Below are positions 39,052-45,464 of a stretch of 64,000 nt of DNA, one piece after another. Location of the stretch: positions 2,480,001 to 2,544,000 of the forward strand of contig NZ_LR882982.1 in NCBI RefSeq assembly GCF_904831005.1, written 5' to 3'. The notes below the pieces were generated by a model. The model was not told the origin of the DNA and searched no databases. It saw only the letters and a list, made by a program, of their open reading frames with translations. The translations under genes and the position numbers were made by a program. Position 1 is the first letter of the stretch, and each line of letters begins with the position of its first letter. The DNA is from Microbacterium hydrocarbonoxydans. GTDB lineage: Bacteria > Actinomycetota > Actinomycetes > Actinomycetales > Microbacteriaceae.

Positions 39052-39065
39052 TCGAATCGATTCGA
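39052..39065. promoter_or_regulatory. LacI-type operator
   Basis: TCGAATCGATTCGA is a perfect 14-bp palindrome with the central CG typical of LacI family sites. It lies directly upstream of the -10 box TACGCT (39066-39071) of the MFS gene, in the promoter spacer, and between the two divergent starts. Confidence 0.7.
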
Positions 39066-39077
39066 TACGCTGTGTCC

Positions 39078-40325
39078 ATGCACGAAGCCCTCACCCGTTC
39101 GCAGTATGTCCGTTGGCGCACCGCGATCTTCGCGATCTTCCTCGCCAGCGGTCTCTCGATCGCGACCTGGGCATCTCGCGTGCCGTCGATCAAGGCGGCC
39201 CTCGAGGTCGACAAGGCTCAGATCGGCATGCTGCTGCTGGGGGCGGGGATCGCCTCGATCATCGGAATCTCGTCGAGCCCCGCGATCATGGCCCGCACCG
39301 GCGCCCGTCTCGGGATGATCGTCTCGATCTTCACCTTCGCCTCGGGCGTGGCGCTGATCGGCATCGGAACCAACGTGCTCGGCTCGTTCACGGTGGTCCT
39401 GATCGGCCTCGTCCTGTTCGGTCTCGGAAACGGCTGCGTCGACGTCATGATGAACGTCGAGGCGACGGCCATCGAACAGCACTCCGGCAAGACGATCCTG
39501 CCGCTGTTCCACGCGTTCTTCAGCTTCGGCACAGTCATCGGAGCCGCGCTCGGCGCCCTCGCCGCCCAACTCGGCATCGACGTCTTCGCTCACACACTGG
39601 TGATCGCGGTGATCATCGCAGTGATCGGCATCATCAGCATCGCGAACGTGCCCTCGCGCACCGAGGCCCTCGACCCCAGCGATTCGGAAGCCGACAAGCC
39701 GCACTGGCGTCAGCGGATGCACGTGGCACTCGAAGCATGGCGCGAGCCGCGAACCTATGCGCTGGGTGTCGTGATGCTCGGCATGTCTTTCGCCGAAGGC
39801 GGAGCTAACGACTGGCTCGCGCTGGGCGTGGCCGAGGACCACGGCGGGGGAACCGCGCTCGGTGCGGCTGCTCTCGCGACCTTCTCGGTCGCGATGACCG
39901 CCGTCCGCATCTTCGGCGGGCCTCTCGTCGACCGCTTCGGTCGTGTCGCCGTACTGAGGGTGCTCGCGGTCGCGGCAGCCTCGGGCATCCTGCTGTTCAT
40001 CCTCGCGCCGAGCCTGCCGCTCGTGTTCGTCGGCGCCGCCCTGTGGGGCGTCGGCGCGTCACTCGGCTTCCCGCTCGGGATGTCGGCGGCCGCCGACGAC
40101 CCCGCCAAGGCGGCAGCCCGCGTCAGCGCGGCAGCGACCATCGGCTATGTCGCGTTCCTCGGCGGACCTCCCGTGCTCGGGTTCATCAGCGAGCACATCG
40201 GACTGCTCAACACCCTCTTCATCCTTGTCGTGCTGGTGGTGCTGTCCGGCCTGTTCTCGGGGGCGGCCCGACCGTTGCGCGCCGACGAGATGTCGGCGCA
40301 GACCGCGCCCGCGGATCAGAAGTAG
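39078..40325 (+). CDS. MFS transporter (YbjJ/fucose permease-like)
   Basis: The 415-residue protein has 12 hydrophobic segments. FLASGLSIATWASRVPSIK in helix 1 and FGLGNGCVDVMMNVEATAIE in helix 4 are typical of the YbjJ/FucP-like group of MFS carriers, which includes sugar permeases. The start ATG is 6 nt behind TACGCT; GTG 39072 is a close alternative. The divergent LacI regulator with an operator in this promoter suggests sugar-dependent expression. Confidence 0.88.
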   Translation: MHEALTRSQYVRWRTAIFAIFLASGLSIATWASRVPSIKAALEVDKAQIGMLLLGAGIASIIGISSSPAIMARTGARLGMIVSIFTFASGVALIGIGTNVLGSFTVVLIGLVLFGLGNGCVDVMMNVEATAIEQHSGKTILPLFHAFFSFGTVIGAALGALAAQLGIDVFAHTLVIAVIIAVIGIISIANVPSRTEALDPSDSEADKPHWRQRMHVALEAWREPRTYALGVVMLGMSFAEGGANDWLALGVAEDHGGGTALGAAALATFSVAMTAVRIFGGPLVDRFGRVAVLRVLAVAAASGILLFILAPSLPLVFVGAALWGVGASLGFPLGMSAAADDPAKAAARVSAAATIGYVAFLGGPPVLGFISEHIGLLNTLFILVVLVVLSGLFSGAARPLRADEMSAQTAPADQK

Positions 40326-40328
40326 GCT
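40323..40328 (+). promoter_or_regulatory. -10 box of nucS, leaderless
   Basis: TAGGCT ends 6 nt before the GTG start of nucS. Confidence 0.55.
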
Positions 40329-40334
40329 CGACGA

Positions 40335-41030
40335 GTGCGTCTCGTCATCGCCCGCTGCTCGGTGGACTACACCGGCCGGCTCAATGCCCACCTCCCGCTC
40401 GCCACACGTCTTCTCGTGCACAAGGGCGACGGGAGTCTGCTCGTGCACTCCGACGGCGGCAGTTACAAGCCGCTGAACTGGATGAGCCCGCCGTGCACCC
40501 TCACGACCGAGGCGCCCGGCGAGGAGGAGTCCATCGCCGGCGTCACCGAAGTCTGGCGTGTCACGCACAAGAAGACCGGCGACGCGCTGCGCGTGCAGAT
40601 CTACGAGATCATCCACGACACGAACCACGACCTGGGCGTCGACCCCGGTCTGCAGAAAGACGGCGTCGAGGCCGACCTGCAGAGGCTGCTCGCCGAACAG
40701 GTCGACCGCGTGGCCGAGGGCGCGACGCTCGTGCGCCGCGAGTATCCGACCGCGATCGGTCCCGTCGACCTGCTCGTGCGTGATGCAGACGGCGCCGCGA
40801 TCGCCGTCGAGATCAAGCGCCGGGGCGACATCGACGGCGTGGAGCAGCTGACCAGATACCTCGAACTCCTTGGGCGCGACCCTCACCTCGCACCGGTGCA
40901 GGGGGTCTTCGCCGCCCAGGAGATCAAGCCTCAGGCGCGCGTGCTGGCCGAGGACCGCGGCATCCGCTGCCTCGTGCTCGACTATGACGACATGAAGGGC
41001 ATCGAGTCGGGCATCCCCCGCCTCTTCTGA
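40335..41030 (+). CDS. nucS: Mismatch-specific endonuclease NucS (EndoMS)
   Basis: NucS cuts both strands at mismatched bases and replaces MutS/MutL mismatch repair in most actinobacteria. The 231-residue protein from GTG has the N-terminal DNA-binding half ([20 protein letters not shown], then [20 protein letters not shown]) and the RecB-like nuclease half with [19 protein letters not shown] and [10 protein letters not shown], which supply the catalytic Asp, Glu and Lys. The C-terminus ends IPRLF, similar to short beta-clamp binding tails reported for NucS. The gene is leaderless by position of its -10 box. Confidence 0.95.
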   Translation: MRLVIARCSVDYTGRLNAHLPLATRLLVHKGDGSLLVHSDGGSYKPLNWMSPPCTLTTEAPGEEESIAGVTEVWRVTHKKTGDALRVQIYEIIHDTNHDLGVDPGLQKDGVEADLQRLLAEQVDRVAEGATLVRREYPTAIGPVDLLVRDADGAAIAVEIKRRGDIDGVEQLTRYLELLGRDPHLAPVQGVFAAQEIKPQARVLAEDRGIRCLVLDYDDMKGIESGIPRLF

Positions 41031-41100
41031 GGTCGAACGCCGCTGCGAGCGGCGGCACTGCACACATGCTCACGGCGTCGGCCGCCTTCCGAAGTGCCCA

Positions 41101-41106
41101 TAGGCT
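41101..41106 (+). promoter_or_regulatory. -10 box of the HAD gene, leaderless
   Basis: TAGGCT ends 7 nt before the ATG at 41114. Confidence 0.5.
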
Positions 41107-41113
41107 GGAAGGC

Positions 41114-41779
41114 ATGGCTTCCTCCCCCTACTCCTGCGTGCTGTGGGATGTCGACGGCACGATCGTCGACGCCTCGGTCGGCATCCTGCGCCGTCTCGAC
41201 GTCGCGCTCACCCACTTCGGCCACCCGGCGCCCACGCGCGAGGAGCTGGTGCACTGGATCGGACCGCCGATGTTCCAGTCGTTCCAGGTGCAGGCGGGCA
41301 TGACGCCCGAGCAGGCCGCCGAGGCGGTGGCGTTCTACCGCACCCTCGGCAAGGCAGACGGCTACACCACCGACGCCCGCACCTACCCGGGTGTCGCCGA
41401 GATCATCCGCGACCTGCACGACGCCGGCGTGCCCGAGGCCACAGCGAGTTCGAAGCCCGAGATCCAGGTCGACGCACTCGTCGACTTCTTCGAGCTGCGT
41501 CCGTACTTCCTCGCCACGGTCGGGGCGACGCCGGATGAGGCGACCCTCGCGTCGAAGACCGACATCGTCGCAGAGGCGCTTCGCCGCCTGTCAGATCGCG
41601 GGGCCGACATCTCGCGTCCGGTGCTCATCGGCGACCGCCACCACGACGTCGCCGGCGGAAACGCCAACGGTGTGCCCGTGATCTTCGTCGAGTGGGGCTT
41701 CAGCAACCCCGACGAAGGCGACGAAGCGGCCCTGCGCGCAGCATCAGTCGACGAGTTGCGCGCACTGCTTCTCGCCTGA
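41114..41779 (+). CDS. HAD family hydrolase (phosphoglycolate phosphatase-like)
   Basis: The 221-residue protein has the HAD motifs in order: LWDVDGTIVD (nucleophile Asp, residues about 9-18), a helical cap domain, SSKPE after ATASSKPEI (motif II/III Ser-Lys), and VLIGDRHHDVAGGNANG (motif IV). It belongs to the Gph/PpaX-like group, which removes phosphate from small metabolites; the exact substrate is unknown. The stop codon TGA forms the loop of a perfect hairpin. Confidence 0.9.
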   Translation: MASSPYSCVLWDVDGTIVDASVGILRRLDVALTHFGHPAPTREELVHWIGPPMFQSFQVQAGMTPEQAAEAVAFYRTLGKADGYTTDARTYPGVAEIIRDLHDAGVPEATASSKPEIQVDALVDFFELRPYFLATVGATPDEATLASKTDIVAEALRRLSDRGADISRPVLIGDRHHDVAGGNANGVPVIFVEWGFSNPDEGDEAALRAASVDELRALLLA

Positions 41780-41805
41780 GGCGAGGCAGTCTCGCCTGAG
41801 GCGAG
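41771..41805 (+). terminator. Twin hairpins at the end of the HAD gene
   Basis: CTCGCCTGAGGCGAG occurs twice (41771-41785 and 41791-41805), each a 6-bp stem with TGA as loop. The first contains the stop codon of the HAD gene. No T-run follows. Confidence 0.55.
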
Positions 41806-41881
41806 GCACCGCGTAGACACAGAACTCCCTGCCGGAGGGTCGCGCCTGGTGGCGGACCGTCCGGTCAGAGAGTTCTGAGAT

Positions 41882-41900
41882 CGTCCGGTCAGACCGGACG
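41882..41900 (-). terminator. Hairpin at the end of the cold-shock gene
   Basis: CGTCCGGT-CAG-ACCGGACG is a perfect 8-bp stem with a 3-nt loop. The stop codon of the csp gene (minus strand) overlaps its loop. A further 8-bp inverted repeat, CAGAACTC / GAGTTCTG (41820-41877), lies downstream of it. Confidence 0.55.
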
Positions 41901-42095
41901 GATGTTCTCAGCCTGCAGGCCCTTGGGGCCCTGCGCGACGTCGAACTCGACTCGCTGGTTCTCTTCGAGAGACCGGTAGCCGGATGACTGGATGGCGGAA
42001 TAGTGCGCGAAGACGTCAGCGCCGCCGTCGTCGGGGGAGATGAAGCCGAAGCCCTTCTCCGAGTTGAACCACTTGACCGTGCCCTGGGTGCTCAT
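41889..42095 (-). CDS. Cold-shock protein, CspA family
   Basis: The 68-residue protein starts [26 protein letters not shown] (RNP1) and VFAHYSAI (RNP2) are both intact, so it should bind single-stranded RNA and DNA as an RNA chaperone. The frame could extend upstream by 125 codons, but this would translate the structured intergenic region; 68 residues is the normal family length. The promoter probably lies in the long upstream region. Confidence 0.95.
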   Translation of the reverse strand: MSTQGTVKWFNSEKGFGFISPDDGGADVFAHYSAIQSSGYRSLEENQRVEFDVAQGPKGLQAENIRPV

Positions 42096-42356
42096 GTACT
42101 GCCTGTTCTGCTGCGGGAAAGAAGCCGATGCAGGATGCGCCGACGAGACCCACGCTAGTGGAGCACGCTCAGAGCGGAAGAGGCGGAGACAGCCCGTAAC
42201 CCAAATGTTGCATGAGCGGTCATCTCGCGTCATACAGGCCGCGCCACCGCTGCGTGGAGGGGCCGAAGAAATGGTGTGGCCCTCACCGCGGGGGGAGCGA
42301 TGAGGGCCGAAGACGACCGGAGGGTGCGTCAGATTCCAGCCTAACCCCTCCGTGAC

Positions 42357-42397
42357 GCTTTTGTCCCCCATTTGGGGGACAAAAGCCAAATTTTTTC
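42357..42397 (+). terminator. Strong hairpin with T-run
   Basis: GCTTTTGTCCCCC pairs perfectly with GGGGGACAAAAGC around ATTT, a 13-bp stem. On the plus strand it is followed by CAAATTTTTT, which fits an intrinsic terminator for an unseen transcript coming from the left. The same stem could serve as a protein-binding palindrome. Confidence 0.6.
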
Positions 42398-42415
42398 GAG
42401 TGACGGGCATATAGC

Positions 42416-42596
42416 GGCCCTCTCGAGCGGCCCGTTGGGGACAGAACCACTCGAGAGGGCCCAATCGCATGCACCGAATCGTCTTTGCCTCTGGGGAAGG
42501 CAGCCCGTCGTCTGGGGTTGACGGAGACGATCATTCCCCTGTGCATGCACGACAACCCTATGGGAGGGTCGCTCTTCTCGCCATGGGGGTTGGCGA
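42416..42596. ncRNA. Candidate structured RNA: chain of stem-loops with G/C-tract loops
   Basis: Stem A: GGCCCTCTCGAG / CTCGAGAGGGCC (42416-42427, 42450-42461). Outer stem B: GCATGCAC / GTGCATGC (42467-42474, 42541-42548). Inside B is a three-way junction: ATCGTCT / AGACGAT (42478-42484, 42525-42531), TGCCT / AGGCA (42486-42502) and CCGTC / GACGG (42505-42524). Two further hairpins lie at 42550-42571 and 42578-42596 (TCGCC / GGCGA). Five of the loops contain GGG to GGGGG on the plus strand, i.e. CCC to CCCCC on the minus strand. The strand is unresolved; C-loops on the minus strand would resemble 6C-type actinobacterial small RNAs. No covariation evidence was available. Confidence 0.45.
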
Positions 42597-42642
42597 ATGG
42601 ATCTGCGTCGCCGGGTCCGCGGCTCGGCCACGACCTCGCGAG

Positions 42643-42648
42643 TAGCCT
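42643..42648 (+). promoter_or_regulatory. -10 box of the shikimate dehydrogenase-like gene, leaderless
   Basis: TAGCCT ends 6 nt before GTG 42655, favouring this start over ATG 42661. Confidence 0.45.
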
Positions 42649-42654
42649 GGGTCG

Positions 42655-43473
42655 GTGACCATGCTCAACAAAGACATGACCCTGTGCATCTCGCTGTCGG
42701 CTCGCCCCAGCAACAACGGCACGCGGTTCCACAACTTCCTCTATGAGGAGCTGGGCCTCAACTGGATCTACAAGGCCTTCGCGCCGACGGATCTGGCACA
42801 GGCCATCGCCGGCGTGCGCGGCCTCGGCATTCGCGGCTGCGCGATCTCGATGCCTTACAAGGAAGACGTGATCGCGCTGGTCGACGAGATGGATGCCTCG
42901 GCCACGGCGATCGAATCGGTCAACACCATCGTCAACGACGAGGGCCGACTCACGGCCTACAACACCGACTACAGCGCGATCGCGCAGCTGATCGAGCGAA
43001 ACGGCCTCGACGCGGCAGCCTCGGTGCTGCTGCGCGGATCCGGTGGCATGGCCAAGGCCACAGCGGCGGCCTTCCGCGACGCCGGCTTCGGCGACGTCAC
43101 GATCATCGCTCGCAACGAGCAGCGCGGTCGCGCACTCGCCGACCTCTACGGCTTCGCCTGGCGCGCGGATGAGGGCGACCTGACCGGCGACATCATCGTG
43201 AACATCACGCCGATCGGCATGGCCGGAGGCTCGGAGGAAGACGCGCTGTCGTTCTCACGGGAGCAGATCGCGGCGGCATCGGTCGTGTTCGACGTCGTCG
43301 CACTGCCCGCCGAGACCCCGCTGATCGCCGCGGGGCGAGCAGCAGGGAAGACGGTCATCACGGGTGCCGAGGTGGCGACCCTGCAGGCGCTCGAGCAGTT
43401 CGTGCTCTACACCGGCATCCGCCCCACCCCCGCTCAGGTGCAGGCGGCCGAGGAGTTCATGAGGGCGCAGTGA
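42655..43473 (+). CDS. Shikimate dehydrogenase-like oxidoreductase
   Basis: The 272-residue protein has the two-domain fold of shikimate 5-dehydrogenases. The catalytic Lys lies in ISMPYKEDV and the Asp in AYNTDYSAI; the NADP-binding loop reads LLRGSGGMAKATAAAFRDAG, close to GxGGxxxA. The N-terminal substrate motif is altered (ISLSARPSNNGTRFHN instead of HSxSPxxHN), so it may be an SdhL/YdiB-type enzyme or act on another acid rather than being the housekeeping AroE. No aro genes are adjacent. The start at GTG is chosen by the position of the -10 box. Confidence 0.82.
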   Translation: MTMLNKDMTLCISLSARPSNNGTRFHNFLYEELGLNWIYKAFAPTDLAQAIAGVRGLGIRGCAISMPYKEDVIALVDEMDASATAIESVNTIVNDEGRLTAYNTDYSAIAQLIERNGLDAAASVLLRGSGGMAKATAAAFRDAGFGDVTIIARNEQRGRALADLYGFAWRADEGDLTGDIIVNITPIGMAGGSEEDALSFSREQIAAASVVFDVVALPAETPLIAAGRAAGKTVITGAEVATLQALEQFVLYTGIRPTPAQVQAAEEFMRAQ

Positions 43474-43545
43474 GCGCCACGCACGCATGACGTGATCCTG
43501 CCGTGCGAGACCCACCCTCATGCACGAGACCGCACGTGTGCACAG

Positions 43546-43659
43546 GGGTCTCGCCCGACAATCCGGGTCTCGCCCGACGAGAGGGGTCTCGTCCGACGAG
43601 GCGGGTCTCGCCCGACAATCCGGGTCTCGCCCGACAAGGCGGGTCTCGCCCGACAAGGC
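43546..43659 (+). repeat. 19-bp tandem repeat, six exact-length units
   Basis: Units beginning GGGTCTCGYCCGACRA start at 43546, 43565, 43584, 43603, 43622 and 43641. They vary at the last four bases. The array lies between two convergent genes, just after the shikimate dehydrogenase-like gene. There are no spacers, so this is a minisatellite rather than a CRISPR array. Confidence 0.9.
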
Positions 43660-43681
43660 GGGGGGTCGCGGACCTCGCGTC

Positions 43682-44866
43682 TCAGGCGGCGACCGTCTGC
43701 AGTGTGCCGGTGGCGGCAGGCTGCGGACGGCGTGCGGCCACGACCGCGACAACCATGACCACCAGGGCGGATGCCGTGATCACGGCGCCGATCCAGATGG
43801 GCGCCGTGTAACCGAGGCCCGCGGCGATGCCGAGACCGCCGGCCCAGGCGCCGAGCGCGTTGCCGACGTTGAACGCGCCGATGTTCGCTCCTGAGGCGAG
43901 AGTCGGTGCGCCGCCCGCATAGTGCATGATCCGGCTCTGCAGCCCCGGGACCGTGCCGAATCCGAAGGCACCCATCAGCACCAGGATCGCGATGGTCGCC
44001 GGCTGCGACCATGCGAAGATGCCGAACAGCACCAGCACCGCGACGAGGGCGGCGATGAAGATCAGCAGCGTGCGGTCGATCGAGCGGTCGGCCAGTCGTC
44101 CGCCGATCCAGTTGCCCGCCACGAGTCCCGCGCCGAAGAGCACCAGCAGCCAGGGAACCGACGTGTCGGCGAACCCGGTCACACCCGTGAGCGTGTAGGC
44201 GATGTAGGTGAAGGCGCCGAACATGCCGCCGAACGCGAGCGCGGTGACGACGAGCGAGAGCCACACCTGGCCGGAACGGAACGCGCGGAGCTCGCTGCGC
44301 AGACTGACCTGCGTGGTCGCTGCCGGCGCGGTGACGAGCAGTGCGATGCCGGCGAACGCGATGACGCCGATGCCCGAGATCACCCAGAACGTCGAGCGCC
44401 ACCCGAACTGCTGGCCGAGGAACGTGCCGAAGGGCACGCCGAACACGTTGGCAGCCGTGAGGCCCGTGAACATGATGGCGATCGCCCGCGCTTTCTTCTC
44501 GGGTGCGACGAGGTCGGCCGCGACCACCGAGCCGATGCCGAAGAATGCGCCATGGCAGAGCGCGGCGATGATGCGGCCGGCCATGGCGACCGAGTACTCC
44601 GGCGCGAGCGCCGTGAGCACGTTTCCCGCGATGAAGAGCACGACGAGTCCGAGCAGCACCGGCTTGCGAGGCAGACGCGTGGTGGCCGCCGTGAGCGCCA
44701 GCGCACCGACCACCACACTCAGGGCGTAGCCCGAGATGAGCCAACCCGCGTTCGCCTCGGTGATGCCGAAGTCACCGGCGACCTCGGGCAACAGGCCCAT
44801 GATGACGAATTCGGTGAGCCCGATTCCGAAGGCGCCGATGGCGAGCGCGATGAGTCCGAGTGGCAT
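43682..44866 (-). CDS. MFS transporter, AraJ-like DHA1 family
   Basis: The 394-residue protein has 12 hydrophobic segments. Helix 1 with IGAFGIGLTEFVIMGLLPEV, helix 2 with NAGWLISGYALSVVVGA and helix 4 with RIIAALCHGAFFGIGSVVAA are characteristic of the AraJ/YdhP group of sugar or drug exporters. GGAGCACACC precedes the ATG. It is divergent from a MarR regulator with several dyads in the gap, so it is probably the regulated pump. Confidence 0.92.
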   Translation of the reverse strand: MPLGLIALAIGAFGIGLTEFVIMGLLPEVAGDFGITEANAGWLISGYALSVVVGALALTAATTRLPRKPVLLGLVVLFIAGNVLTALAPEYSVAMAGRIIAALCHGAFFGIGSVVAADLVAPEKKARAIAIMFTGLTAANVFGVPFGTFLGQQFGWRSTFWVISGIGVIAFAGIALLVTAPAATTQVSLRSELRAFRSGQVWLSLVVTALAFGGMFGAFTYIAYTLTGVTGFADTSVPWLLVLFGAGLVAGNWIGGRLADRSIDRTLLIFIAALVAVLVLFGIFAWSQPATIAILVLMGAFGFGTVPGLQSRIMHYAGGAPTLASGANIGAFNVGNALGAWAGGLGIAAGLGYTAPIWIGAVITASALVVMVVAVVAARRPQPAATGTLQTVAA

Positions 44867-44893
44867 GGTGTGCTCCGTGGTCCTCTGCTAAAG

Positions 44894-44955
44894 TAGTTGC
44901 AGACGCGGGATATTGCGTCGCGAGGGATAATCATTGCACACGCAACTATCCCGCG
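44894..44955. promoter_or_regulatory. Nested dyads between MFS and MarR genes
   Basis: CGCGGGATA (44904-44912) pairs with TATCCCGCG (44947-44955), and TAGTTGC (44894-44900) with GCAACTA (44942-44948). GACGC-8-GCGTC (44902-44919) and TTGC-ACAC-GCAA (44934-44945) are short dyads of MarR-site size. They probably contain the binding sites of the divergent regulator. Confidence 0.55.
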
Positions 44956-44994
44956 CAAGCAAGCAGTTTGCGTCTCTCACCACTGGAGGTCACC

Positions 44995-45444
44995 ATGGGC
45001 ATCTCTGACGACGCCGTCGAGATCAGGGCGCGCGGCTGGCGCACCCTCGCCGCTCTGCACGGGATCATCGAGGCCGAGCTCGAGAAGGCGTTGGGCGCCT
45101 CGGCGGGGCTGTCGGTCGTGGAGTACACGGTGCTCGACGCGCTCAGCAGACAGGACGGCTGGCACATGCGGATGCAGCAGCTCGCCCGCGCGACGGCGCT
45201 GAGCCCCAGCGCGACGACGCGGCTCGTGACGCGCCTGGAAGACCGCGGGCTTCTGACGCGCATCCTGTGCGCCGATGACAGACGCGGCATCTACACCGAA
45301 CTCACTTCGGCCGGTCTCGACCTCTACGAGAAGGCCCACCCCATTCACGACGAGACGCTCGAGCGCACGCTCGGCGACGCGGTGACGCAGCCCGAACTCG
45401 CTCCGGTCGTGCACGCACTGCAGGGCGCGACGGTCGACGCCTGA
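44995..45444 (+). CDS. MarR family transcriptional regulator
   Basis: The 149-residue protein has the MarR winged helix: MRMQQLARATALSPSATTRL as helix-turn-helix, then VTRLEDRGLLTRILCADDRR with the conserved wing Asp-Arg-Arg. ACTGGAGGTCACC before the ATG is a strong ribosome site. It probably represses the divergent exporter and responds to an aromatic or toxic ligand. Confidence 0.92.
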   Translation: MGISDDAVEIRARGWRTLAALHGIIEAELEKALGASAGLSVVEYTVLDALSRQDGWHMRMQQLARATALSPSATTRLVTRLEDRGLLTRILCADDRRGIYTELTSAGLDLYEKAHPIHDETLERTLGDAVTQPELAPVVHALQGATVDA

Positions 45445-45464
45445 GCCTCGACGGAGCGATCGGT

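Larger units (their letters stand above)
42096..42654. other. 0.56-kb structured intergenic region between csp and the shikimate dehydrogenase-like gene
   Basis: No gene was found. The left part (42096-42356) should hold the csp leader and promoter and has one more stem, GGCCCTC/GAGGGCC (42277-42308). The right part (42357-42596) is a chain of hairpins, described separately. Open frames here are short, overlap one another and have no ribosome sites. Confidence 0.65.

Noticed and set aside
42467..42548. tRNA gene
   Set aside because: The three-way junction lacks acceptor length, T-loop and anticodon-arm features; no tRNA was recognised anywhere in the window.
42283..42732. Minus-strand open frame of 149 codons upstream of the csp gene
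   Set aside because: It crosses the hairpin chain and the start of the plus-strand gene, has no ribosome site and an Arg/Pro-rich composition typical of a GC-rich shadow frame.
43546..43659. Possible CRISPR array
   Set aside because: The 19-bp units follow one another directly with no spacers, and no cas gene is present.
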